Origin: an uncultured Clostridium sp.
GTDB lineage: Bacteria; Bacillota; Clostridia; Lachnospirales; Lachnospiraceae
Assembly: GCA_934438135.1 (NCBI GenBank)
Contig: CAKSBP010000019.1
Location: 1-64,000, forward strand
Direction of reading: 5' to 3'
DNA length: 64,000 nucleotides
The number at the start of each line of letters is the position of its first letter. The stretch's first letter is position 1. A program made the position numbers and the translations under genes. Positions 55,395 to 63,404 of this stretch are shown piece by piece. Under the pieces are notes generated by a model that worked only from the letters and a program-made list of their open reading frames with translations, did not search any database and was not told the origin of the DNA.

Positions 55395-56354
55395 CTATTT
55401 TAACACATTATATGCATTACTGCTGTATTTTTTCTTTATTTGATTGTTCTTACACGCATATCTCCCTATCACCACAAAATGCCCGTCCTTCACGGCAGTC
55501 TCCATCCTACCATTATACTGTTTTAGTGTATTCTCCATAATCTCCATTCCCAAACCATGATACTTCTCGTTCAATTTCGTTGTCTCATATCGCTTTCCGC
55601 GTTTCTTCAGCTTTGTAGTATCCACACTATTCATACAATGTATATAAACAAAATTTCCTGTTTTCTTTACTTCCAGTTCAATATAAGGTTTTTCTGCACC
55701 CGAAATTTTTGCCGCCTCCACTGCATTATTTAACATATTAAAATATAAACCTGTGATATCTTTGGCTTCCATTCCCAAATCTTGAGACGTTATATGATAT
55801 TCAAAATCAATCCCATACTCTCTGGTTTTCTTTCGTATCTGTCCAATGACAATAGACAGAACCGGGGAGATTCCTACCGGGAAATCATCCACGCTGGCAA
55901 GATCGTCATAAATAGAACTAATATAAGATTTTATCTCCTCATACCTTCCCAACTGTGCCAGCCCCATAACCGCATTATACTGTGCCCTGACGTCATGACG
56001 TACCTGCATGAGATGTTCCAGAGACAATGCCTGCTGCTGCATTAATTTGAGCCTGGCCTTTAGTTCCTCATTTTCCGAATGAAGTTTATGTAATTCAAGA
56101 TGTATCCTTTTAATTACTCGAATCTGATCGATTCCCAATCCTACAAATAGAATGGAGCCCAGCCAGAAACATAGCCTTAAAAGAAATTTATACTTCATTA
56201 CCTCAAGTGGAAATACATATGTTCCAATAACGGGAACCATCCATAGAAGGAAGCATAATGCAGACAGTAGAATTTTTACCCCAAAAAACCGCAGGTCCTC
56301 ATACTTTGTTTTCTTAACAAACAACGGTCTGGAAAAAATAATTTGGAATCTCAT
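55395..56354 (-). CDS. GHKL (AgrC-like) sensor histidine kinase with short membrane region
   Basis: This 319-residue protein has only two to three membrane helices (about 25-42 and 58-75), fewer than the six or so of AgrC. A coiled coil (83-115) leads to the phosphoacceptor His120 in QVRHDVRAQYN. The ATP-binding domain has NMLNNAVEA (N-box) and HGLGMEIMENTLK (G-box). No ribosome binding site precedes ATG 56354. The start overlaps the DUF739 gene by 41 bases, so translation is probably coupled. The fit is to AgrC-type peptide sensors or a truncated relative. Confidence 0.85.
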   Translation of the reverse strand: MRFQIIFSRPLFVKKTKYEDLRFFGVKILLSALCFLLWMVPVIGTYVFPLEVMKYKFLLRLCFWLGSILFVGLGIDQIRVIKRIHLELHKLHSENEELKARLKLMQQQALSLEHLMQVRHDVRAQYNAVMGLAQLGRYEEIKSYISSIYDDLASVDDFPVGISPVLSIVIGQIRKKTREYGIDFEYHITSQDLGMEAKDITGLYFNMLNNAVEAAKISGAEKPYIELEVKKTGNFVYIHCMNSVDTTKLKKRGKRYETTKLNEKYHGLGMEIMENTLKQYNGRMETAVKDGHFVVIGRYACKNNQIKKKYSSNAYNVLK

Positions 56355-56553
56355 AACTCGGGATTTTAAGAAGCTGGCAGCTTATCAGGATTTCATTCTG
56401 TGTAAACTCCAGACGGTTATTTAGTCTCTGGCTTAATGACACTCTTCCGATTCCAAGATCCTTTGCGAAATTTTCCTGGGTTCCATACACTTCTTTAATT
56501 TTACCTAATAACTTATTGTATCCATATTTTACTTTTGTTGTTTTCACGCTCAT
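56314..56553 (-). CDS. Small HTH protein, DUF739 family
   Basis: This 79-residue protein resembles phage-type repressors of the DUF739 family: YNKLLGKIKEVYGTQENFAK with a helix-turn-helix in DLGIGRVSLSQRLNNRLEFT (about 33-52). It probably binds DNA as a dimer. It starts behind a long structured leader with AGGAGG, and its 3' end overlaps the GHKL kinase by 41 bases. A phage-derived regulator driving a sensor kinase and transglutaminase is an unusual combination. Confidence 0.75.
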   Translation of the reverse strand: MSVKTTKVKYGYNKLLGKIKEVYGTQENFAKDLGIGRVSLSQRLNNRLEFTQNEILISCQLLKIPSYEIPNYFFQTVVC

Positions 56554-56579
56554 AAAATGTTCTCCTTCCTCCTATAACT

Positions 56580-56726
56580 AGTGACTGCATCATCTAGCCG
56601 GCAGTCACCCTTCTGTAAAAACTAGTGTTATTGTGTCAATACTCCGTCTATACAAAGTTTAATGGGATTGAGGGGATGCCCATGAAAGGCTTTTTCTTAT
56701 CTTCTAAGAGGTCGTAAACTTTGTAT
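56580..56726 (-). promoter_or_regulatory. Structured leader upstream of the DUF739 gene
   Basis: On the minus strand, a perfect 12-base inverted repeat, ATACAAAGTTTA and TAAACTTTGTAT (56715-56726 and 56650-56661), encloses about 53 bases with smaller stems such as ATGGG/CCCAT. A second hairpin GTGACTGC/GCAGTCAC (near 56588) lies just before the AGGAGG. The 12-bp helix starts at the predicted transcription start. It does not match a riboswitch I know. Confidence 0.5.
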
Positions 56727-56732
56727 GTGCTT

Positions 56733-56760
56733 ATTATAGATGATTCAGATTATGATTCAA
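56733..56760 (-). promoter_or_regulatory. Promoter of DUF739-kinase-transglutaminase unit
   Basis: On the minus strand, TTGAAT (56755-56760), 16 bases and TATAAT (56733-56738). It sits directly before the structured leader. Confidence 0.65.
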
Positions 56761-56867
56761 TACATTTTGTTCAAGAGGCTTTTTAAAGTGCTCATTTTCT
56801 AAGTAAAACAAGCTTTCTACATATTTTTAAACAAAATGTACGCACATTTTATTTTTTCTTGAAAAGT

Positions 56868-56933
56868 TTAAAAAATAGAGCAAAAATAAGAGGATTTTCT
56901 TCTGCTGTTTTCCCATTCATTTTTGCTCTATTT
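56868..56933 (-). terminator. Long-stem terminator after the first agrD-like gene
   Basis: AAATAGAGCAAAAAT (56873-56887) and ATTTTTGCTCTATTT (56919-56933) are perfect 15-base arms; on the minus strand a T run follows. The distance from the agrD1 stop is about 180 bases. The stretch between (56934-57112) shows no gene. Confidence 0.6.
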
Positions 56934-57073
56934 CTTATTTTATGGCTCATTTTGTAACTTTTCCTTGTTTAACTTGCAGAAATTTTAAAAAAGGTAATAC
57001 CATGTTTTGATTCCTGCTATATGTACTTTTGTTACTTAGCGTAACGCAGGAAAAACTATTTTTATGAATGCAG

Positions 57074-57293
57074 ACTAAATAGCATTAAAGCCATGCTGTA
57101 TTCCTTTTTCCCTTACTTTTTCTTATATTTCTGGACTGCTCTTTCTGGAATTTGTTCCTGATAAAGTACAAAAAAACAAGCTGAATTTACCTGTTCTCTA
57201 ACTATTTTCTCTGTCAAAAAAGAGACTGTCCTCTCGATTGTTTTTTTCACCTCCACACCCCCTTCTCCTACTATTCGGCATTCTATCTTTTTG
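57074..57293 (-). repeat. agrD-containing direct repeat, copy 1
   Basis: About 220 bases almost identical to 57376-57595 (offset 302 bases). It includes the 45-codon agrD1 gene plus its leader and ribosome binding site. Differences cluster in the peptide core. Confidence 0.9.
57113..57250 (-). CDS. agrD1: AgrD-like cyclic autoinducer peptide precursor, copy 1
   Basis: This 45-residue precursor begins at GTG 57250 (AGGGGG seven bases upstream). It has an amphipathic leader (KKTIERTVSFLTEK), the core NSACFFVLYQ with Cys25, and an acidic/Pro tail QEQIPERAVQK. In the family AgrB cuts after the core and forms a thiolactone from Cys to the C-terminal residue, here probably CFFVL. Copy 2 shares 40 of 45 residues; the differences are at 2, 24, 27, 28 and 29. 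Confidence 0.85.
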   Translation of the reverse strand: MKKTIERTVSFLTEKIVREQVNSACFFVLYQEQIPERAVQKYKKK

Positions 57294-57298
57294 TGATA

Positions 57299-57344
57299 CA
57301 AAAAAGCATTTAAAAACTAAAAATAATCTTTAAATGCTTTTTTT
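57299..57344 (-). terminator. Terminator between the two agrD-like genes
   Basis: AAAGCATTTAAA and TTTAAATGCTTT are perfect 12-base arms with A and T runs on both sides, so it can act in either direction. It lies between copy 2 and copy 1. Confidence 0.75.
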
Positions 57345-57375
57345 AAAAGAGTCAAAGACTTAATATCACTCCTTA

Positions 57376-57595
57376 ACTAAATAGAATTAAAGCCACGCTG
57401 TATTCCTTTTTCCCTTACTTTTTCTTATATTTCTGGACTGCTCTTTCTGGAATTTGTTCCTGATAAAACAAAGAAAAACAAGATGAATTTACCTGTTCTC
57501 TAACTATTTTCTCTGTCAAAAAAGAGACTGTCCTCTCGATTGTCTTTTCCACCTCCACACCCCCATTCTCCTACTATTCGGCATTCTATCTTTTG
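57376..57595 (-). repeat. agrD-containing direct repeat, copy 2
   Basis: Second copy of the roughly 220-base unit, 302 bases from copy 1. It lies directly downstream of the LytTR regulator gene. Confidence 0.9.
57415..57552 (-). CDS. agrD2: AgrD-like cyclic autoinducer peptide precursor, copy 2
   Basis: This 45-residue precursor opens at GTG 57552. It has the same leader and tail as copy 1 but core NSSCFSLFYQ, so the predicted ring is CFSLF. Length, start and ribosome binding site are identical in type to copy 1. It lies 58 bases after the LytTR gene, so it may be cotranscribed with it and the AgrC-like kinase. It ends at the hairpin before copy 1. Confidence 0.85.
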   Translation of the reverse strand: MEKTIERTVSFLTEKIVREQVNSSCFSLFYQEQIPERAVQKYKKK

Positions 57596-57610
57596 TAAAT
57601 ACTACTCCAG

Positions 57611-58330
57611 CTATCTGCCCCTGGCTTTTAACACAGCATTTACCTGTTTCATATATGTCCCTCCAATATCATAAGTATCCCCTGTTACTAGTACAATCTG
57701 ATGTCTGCTTCTATGATCCACCTTTTTCAGATTCACAATCACTCCCTGATTCAGTCGGAAAAAGAATGGAAGAAGTTTTTCTTCCAAGGATGTCAACGAA
57801 TCATTTACTTCAAATTTTCCCTGCTCCGACTTAATAATTACTTTCCTCTGGACTTTCTCCAGACAGATAATATCCACCACTGGAATATCATAAGGCTGTC
57901 TGTTCTCCATAATATGAAGAAACACTTCATTCTCTCTGTTTTTATTTTCTTCCGCCAGAATTACCGCTCTTTCATAGAAATTTTCAAACTTATCAATATG
58001 AACCGGCTTGCTCAAAAATCCAAATGCCATGCGATCCCATGCATCTGCCTTTTTTTCTTCATGCTTTGTAATAAATATAATGGGTATATTCGGCCTTTTT
58101 GCCTGTAGCTGATCTGCAACCGTCCATCCATTCCCATTAATCAAATCGATATCTAACACTGCAATGTCTATGGTTCCACTCTCAATCAGACGATTCAATT
58201 CCTCATTGACACTACGAAAAAGGAAAGTCTCTACATCCTTCTTCATGGCTTCACTACAAGCTTCTATCATTGCCTGATTTGTCTTTAATATAACTGCATC
58301 ATCCTCACAGATTAATACCCGAAGCTTCAT
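57611..58330 (-). CDS. agrA: LytTR response regulator (AgrA-like)
   Basis: This 239-residue protein has an N-terminal receiver (1-125) with ICEDDA acidic pocket, phospho-acceptor Asp60 in VLDIDL and Lys in SKPV, followed by a LytTR DNA-binding domain (about 140-239; RLNQGVIVNLKKV). It should be phosphorylated by the AgrC-like kinase encoded upstream and activate the agr-type genes. ATG 58330 has GAGGG five bases upstream. The gap to the kinase gene is 24 bases. Confidence 0.88.
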   Translation of the reverse strand: MKLRVLICEDDAVILKTNQAMIEACSEAMKKDVETFLFRSVNEELNRLIESGTIDIAVLDIDLINGNGWTVADQLQAKRPNIPIIFITKHEEKKADAWDRMAFGFLSKPVHIDKFENFYERAVILAEENKNRENEVFLHIMENRQPYDIPVVDIICLEKVQRKVIIKSEQGKFEVNDSLTSLEEKLLPFFFRLNQGVIVNLKKVDHRSRHQIVLVTGDTYDIGGTYMKQVNAVLKARGR

Positions 58331-58354
58331 CCTTTCCCTCATTGTATACAGCCC

Positions 58355-59641
58355 CTACCTTTCTCTCTTATCCCGAATAATGCATTCAATTTCATAAGAA
58401 CGTTCATGAAACTGCACTTTCACAATACCAGAATACTTATCTACTGTTCTTCTGATAATTCCAATTCCACGTCCATGGTTCTGTTTATCTACCTTTGTAG
58501 TTTCCCATTTTCCATCCTTAAACTCTGGCTTCTCCAGATAGGAATTGGTACAATTAATTTTATATCCTCCACTAATCGGACGTATTTCCAATTCAATAAA
58601 CCTTCTATCCAGTGGTACTTTTTCTGCTGCTTCTATGGCATTCTTCAAAATATTGGATAACACACTTGCAATTTCATTATTCTTCATCACAAAATCTTCT
58701 ACTGCAATAAAGTGTGTAAACGGTATATTTTTCTTTCTGGCATCAATCGCCAGTTGAGACAATACCTTTGATACAAAATGATTTTTTAAATGAAAAGTAT
58801 CCTCTGCAATCTCCACATCTCCTACTATATTTCTTATGTACTCCCTCATTTCACTCTCTTCCTCGCAAGCGGCAAGCTCTGTCAACATTCTCGCATGAAA
58901 AGGAAGATCATGCTTTAAATCTTCCAGACTGGTACTCGATTCAATGACAGCATCTTTCTCCGCTAATTCTTCTCTGCTCTGCCGGTATATAAGCGAAAAA
59001 TAACCAATGGCGAAAAGAACAATTAGTTCTGCACTAAACGCAATCATAATAATAGATTTATCTTTTTCTTGACAATTCCAAGAATAGATTATAACACTAA
59101 TGATTATTACAAAAATAGATAATACAAATATTACTGGAAATAATTTTCTGTCTTTGTTAAACCAATTAATTAACTTTTTCTTCTTATTCAGGTAAATAAA
59201 AAAACATATTCCTAATAGAACTATTTTCGAAAATAATGTGCAAATATTATTAAGCATGCTAAATTGGAGTACTGTATTTATAGAAATATGAAGCACCTTA
59301 CTAAATGACATAACAGCAAACACATCACACAATTCTCCAACAGTCCAAAATATTCCCAAAGTAGCTATTTTTTTCTGAACTGTCCCCTTAAATAGAAGCA
59401 CTATCACTCCAAACATATAAAAAATCATAATAGCCATAAAAACTGAACCCAATTTATTATTTTTCATATATAATGTAACGTACTGCTTCACCAATGTCAG
59501 CAGATAGTATCCGAGATATACCCAAAGTCCTGGATGCTTCCATGTATCCTTCTTCCATTCCAACGTTTCCAAACATTTCAACCATATATACGGTTCTATC
59601 ATATATATTATGGCTAACGTTATTGTATTGAATATTATCAA
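58355..59641 (-). CDS. agrC: AgrC-like sensor histidine kinase
   Basis: This 428-residue protein has six to seven N-terminal membrane helices (1-about 225), then an H-box DLKHDLPFH (His about 250), N-box LSNILKNAIEAAE and G-box HGRGIGIIRRTVDK. That is the AgrC layout for sensing a cyclic peptide at the cell surface. It starts at TTG 59641 with AAAGGGA ten bases upstream; no ATG fits as well. It is followed by agrA and agrD2. Confidence 0.88.
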   Translation of the reverse strand: MIIFNTITLAIIYMIEPYIWLKCLETLEWKKDTWKHPGLWVYLGYYLLTLVKQYVTLYMKNNKLGSVFMAIMIFYMFGVIVLLFKGTVQKKIATLGIFWTVGELCDVFAVMSFSKVLHISINTVLQFSMLNNICTLFSKIVLLGICFFIYLNKKKKLINWFNKDRKLFPVIFVLSIFVIIISVIIYSWNCQEKDKSIIMIAFSAELIVLFAIGYFSLIYRQSREELAEKDAVIESSTSLEDLKHDLPFHARMLTELAACEEESEMREYIRNIVGDVEIAEDTFHLKNHFVSKVLSQLAIDARKKNIPFTHFIAVEDFVMKNNEIASVLSNILKNAIEAAEKVPLDRRFIELEIRPISGGYKINCTNSYLEKPEFKDGKWETTKVDKQNHGRGIGIIRRTVDKYSGIVKVQFHERSYEIECIIRDKRER

Positions 59642-59747
59642 TTTTAAATCATCCCTTTACAACTTATTCACCCTTATCCCAATTTCCATATTAGCACATA
59701 AAATGGGGGGTTTCAATGAAATCAAGGAATTTTAGACGGTGGAATTT

Positions 59748-59900
59748 ATGAGAAAATTAAAAGAGTTTAAGATATTTCGGGTTAGGTTTTATATTCTAAA
59801 CAAATTTGTTCTGTATTATCTTAGTTCTATATTTCTTCTGTTTCTAATTGCATATTTTTTTCTGAGCTGTTATAGCATTTTAAATATATCCATAGTATAA
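59748..59900 (+). CDS. Candidate 50-residue membrane peptide
   Basis: An ATG with GGTGGA nearby opens a 50-codon frame: basic N-terminus MRKLKEFKIFRVRFYILNKF, then a hydrophobic stretch (about 21-46) with a Cys in FFLSCYSIL. It ends at TAA 59898-59900, next to the -10 (TATAAT 59896-59901) of the RHS gene. No homologue is known to me; a chance frame in AT-rich DNA is possible. Confidence 0.3.
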   Translation: MRKLKEFKIFRVRFYILNKFVLYYLSSIFLLFLIAYFFLSCYSILNISIV

Positions 59901-59944
59901 TGGAAAATACAATGTAAAATTACTATATTAAAGGAGAAAATGAT

Positions 59945-62451
59945 ATGAAAAGTAAAAAAATAATAAGCTTTTTACTGATATCTGCGTTATTCCTAAACTG
60001 CTTATATTTAGGAGATATTACTGTAAAGGCAGAAGAAAAAGCTACTTACGTAGAAAACATATACGTTTCAGATGCCATAAGTATTGATGCAGATAAAATT
60101 ACATATGATGGAACAAGCTATTCAAAAGATTCTTTTCAGAACAAAATTGAAAAAGAAAATAATATCGGCAATAGAGATAATTTTATTTTACAAAACTATT
60201 TTATAAAGAATACAGTGGATGAAGAAGATAATATTAATTTAGACAATCAGGAGAAAATTGAAAATACAAAATTTTCGGATACAGATGTTGATATTCAGAA
60301 TGTGAAATTTTTAAATGCAGATATCGGAGCCTTTAAGAATATACAGATAGCAGGAGAGGATATTGCTTCTGAAAATATTATTCTGTATAGTGAATCCGGA
60401 AATATCACAATAGAAAATCATTCAAACATTAACTTTAGAGGGCTTATTTATGCACCGAACGGCACAATTACAATTCATGCAAATAATTTAAATATTGATG
60501 GAACTATTCTAGCAGAAAATATTAATCTTGATGCAAATGTAATTAATATTAATAATCAAAGTACATTATCCAATTATATTATGTCACAGCCCAAATTAGA
60601 AGACACGCAAATCGGAGATTATACCTTTGAATATGATGCATTTGGAACAACAGAAAGTGTTATTTACGGCGGAAATGCATATGTAAAATACTATTACACA
60701 GATGATTTGAGCCATAAATTAAATAAAATTCAATATATTAATGGAGATTCAGAGGAGTACTGTTACAATAAGGATGGATTACTAACAGGAATCCGTATGG
60801 GTGGTAAAGAAGAATTTGATATGGAATATAACTATGATGCGGATGGGAAGTTAGTTGAAAAAATGGATTATAAAAATCAGTTGAAGACCTGCTATATAGA
60901 TGGAAAATCTCAAGTTTATAAGATAAAAAATGGGAAAGAAGTATTCCAGTATGAGAAAGAGAGCAATCTAACAGATATATTGCCAGAGGCAGCCAAACAA
61001 GATATATTAGTGAATGGAACTGATTTGACTTATACATATGAATGGAATCAAAATACAGTTAGTGAAAAATACAGATTGAAAGATAGTGGAGATATATCAG
61101 AAATTCAAAAGGACGGAAAAAGTATATTTTATACATATGATGCGAAAAGACAGTTGATCAGAGTTGATAATCAGAATACAAATATGAGTTGTGTATATTC
61201 TTATGATGATATTGGAAATATCGTAAAAAAGAGAGCTACCAATATGATAATGGAACACAGGGAAAATTGATAGATTCCAATTCTTACAATTATTCTGTAA
61301 ATTTTCCAGACCGTATGACGAATTTTAACGGAAACGAAATTCAGTATGATGAAATGGGAAATCCAACAAAATACTCTGACTGGCTGATGAAATGGGAGCA
61401 GGGAAGAAAACTAACCGAATTAACGAATCTTGAAACCACGATACAATATAAATATGATGATATAAACCGTATCACCAAGATTGTTAATGGAGTAGAGACA
61501 GATTTTCAATATATAAATAATAAAATTTCCTATCAGAAGGATGAGGTGAATACCTTAGAATTCCAATTGAATAATAAGTATGAATATATCGGATTTTCCT
61601 TGAATGAAGAAAACTACATTTATGTGAAAAATTTATTAGGAGACATTATTGCAATTGAAGATTTTGCAGGACATACCATTTGTACTTATGAGTATGATTC
61701 TTGGGGTAACATAACTCAGATAAGTGGAGACCAGGAAGTTGGAGAACTAAATCCGATTCGATACCGTGAATATTACTTTGATAAAGAAACCGGATTTTAT
61801 AATTTAGGAAGTCGTTATTACGATCCTGAAACAGCTAGATTCATAAATGCAGATGAACTTTATCTTTGTATCGATAATAATGAAAATATGTATAAATATT
61901 GTGAGAATAATCCGATGTATTATATTGATGATTCTGGTTATTATGCGATGCAGAATTCGCATGTTATAGATCAGGTAAAAACTACCGTATACAATTATAT
62001 AAACAGTGAAAAAGATAATATTCCTACGGATGATAAATACTTGATAGCAACAGTTGCTGGTGAAGCGGTAGGAGAAAATAAGACGGCGAGAAGAGCAGTT
62101 GCCAGTGCGATTGTGAATCGAACGGTCGAACGTTTTCGAAGTAATGGAAGTTTCAAATCTACCATATCTTGGTCATCACAGTATAGCTCATATTTAAGTT
62201 CGGAATATAATAAATGTATGAAATATTTAAATAGCCGAAATGGAAAAAGTACAACGTATGAATCATTAATTGGAACATGTTTAAAGGTTGGATATCGTAT
62301 TATTTCTGATATTACAAAGGGATGTAAATTTTTCTATTCACCGCAAAGTATGCCTGGTGGAAAAGCCCCTAATTGGGTAATACCAAGTGCAGAAGTAAAG
62401 ATTGATAATATAGATAGAAATCATTTTCGATTCTATACAAAAGCAAAATAA
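59945..62451 (+). CDS. Secreted RHS-repeat protein with SleB-like C-terminus, read through a -1 frameshift
   Basis: The 0 frame (59945-61270) has a signal peptide (hydrophobic core ISFLLISALFLNCL), a beta-helix-like region (about 30-215) and RHS/YD repeats; it ends early after IVKKRATNM. The -1 frame from 61231 continues to 62451 as ESYQYDNGTQGKLIDS and more RHS repeats, then RHS core RYYDPETARFINADE (about 620). The last 185 residues have ATVAGEAVGENKTARRAV and GCKFFYSPQSM, resembling SleB-type cell-wall hydrolases. Joined length is about 835. No ribosome binding site or proper start serves the second part. Wall-degrading toxin is inferred. Confidence 0.75.
61225..61231 (+). promoter_or_regulatory. 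A AAA AAG slippery heptamer in the RHS gene
   Basis: In the 0 frame the sequence is GTA AAA AAG, so the heptamer has the phase required for -1 slippage, as in E. coli dnaX. Slipping here links exactly to the open RHS frame. A weak GGAAA lies six bases upstream; no strong downstream stem is evident. A lost A in the run is the alternative. Confidence 0.7.
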
Positions 62452-62473
62452 TTAGAATAAGGATGTGTTAGTA

Positions 62474-63145
62474 GTGAAAAAAATGTTAAGAATATTAGTT
62501 TTAATGGGTGCTGTATGTACATTTATATCATGTTCTCCCGAGAATAAAAAACAAATTACAGGTTCGCCAGATCCGTCAGCTATATCTACTGCAATGGAAA
62601 CTGTATCAGGCCAAGGAGAAAATCCATCTACAATATGTAAGAAAAAGAATTTTAAAGAGGTAAAACTTGATTTACTGACGGGATACAAAGATTATTATAA
62701 ATGTTATGTTTTTAATAAAAAGGGGGAAGGAATTTATTCAGAAATACTTGGCCCATTTGTTAATCCTCCAGAAATGACGGTAACAGATAATACAGTAGAC
62801 ATTCATTTTGGAGCAGGAACGGGAACTTATCTAGATAAGTTTATTGATTATAAAAATAACCGTAAATCTGATTGGATAGAGAATGTCCGTGCGATTGGAA
62901 AAGAACAGGTGGCCTATGTAAGATGGGAAGACAATTCGGATGGAATAACGGATACATTACTGATTGTAGCTAAAAAATATGAATATAATACAGAGAAAAA
63001 ATATGTTTTTCCATATGTTTCAGATGAATGGGATATCGACCAGTTTGAGTTTCGTAATGATGAAACTAATTTGTATCTCCATTACATAGATAAAGATACG
63101 AAGAAAGCAGCGGAGAAAACAATAAAACTTAGTGAGTTTCAATAA
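62474..63145 (+). CDS. Lipoprotein of unknown function, candidate immunity partner
   Basis: This 223-residue protein has a lipoprotein signal, ILVLMGAVCTFISC with Cys20 as the lipidation site, then a Ser/Pro/Gln-rich spacer and a beta-rich domain (YKCYVFNKKGEGIYSE, then HFGAGTGTYLDKF). It begins 22 bases after the RHS gene with AAGG upstream of GTG 62474. A surface lipoprotein next to a wall-targeting toxin would be suited to immunity; no homology supports that. Confidence 0.6.
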   Translation: MKKMLRILVLMGAVCTFISCSPENKKQITGSPDPSAISTAMETVSGQGENPSTICKKKNFKEVKLDLLTGYKDYYKCYVFNKKGEGIYSEILGPFVNPPEMTVTDNTVDIHFGAGTGTYLDKFIDYKNNRKSDWIENVRAIGKEQVAYVRWEDNSDGITDTLLIVAKKYEYNTEKKYVFPYVSDEWDIDQFEFRNDETNLYLHYIDKDTKKAAEKTIKLSEFQ

Positions 63146-63173
63146 ATGTGACATTACATTGATAGGAGTTACA

Positions 63174-63215
63174 ATGAAAAAATGTGAAAGAAACATCTAT
63201 ATATTTTTGCAATGA
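63174..63215 (+). pseudogene. Gene-start remnant of 13 codons
   Basis: ATG with GGAG upstream encodes MKKCERNIYIFLQ and stops. Another frame continues AMTIMSYMKVLKFNWVF before stopping. It looks like the 5' end of a decayed or frameshifted gene rather than a real peptide. Confidence 0.3.
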
Positions 63216-63308
63216 CGATTATGTCATATATGAAAGTTCTGAAGTTTAACTGGGTCTTTCGGTGACTTATTAAAATTATTGAGTCACAAAAAAATTTCAA
63301 AAAAATAG

Positions 63309-63339
63309 TTGACTTAAACTTAACTTTAAGTTGTAGAAT
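63309..63339 (+). promoter_or_regulatory. MerR-type promoter with 19-base spacer
   Basis: TTGACT (63309-63314) and TAGAAT (63334-63339) are 19 bases apart. The dyad ACTTAAA-CTTAAC-TTTAAGT lies between them, the arrangement of MerR-family-regulated promoters. The RibD-C/DHFR-like gene starts 66 bases further on. No merR gene is seen in the window. Confidence 0.7.
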
Positions 63340-63404
63340 TAACAGTAACTTTTACAAATAAATTATATTTCTATGAGAAAAAAAGTCAACAGGAGGAATT
63401 AAGA

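Noticed and set aside
57074..57595. CRISPR array
   Set aside because: Only two long repeats with coding content; no short repeats with spacers.
61267..62451. Independent gene starting at TTG 61267
   Set aside because: No ribosome binding site and it continues RHS repeats of the previous frame, so it is the frameshifted second half.
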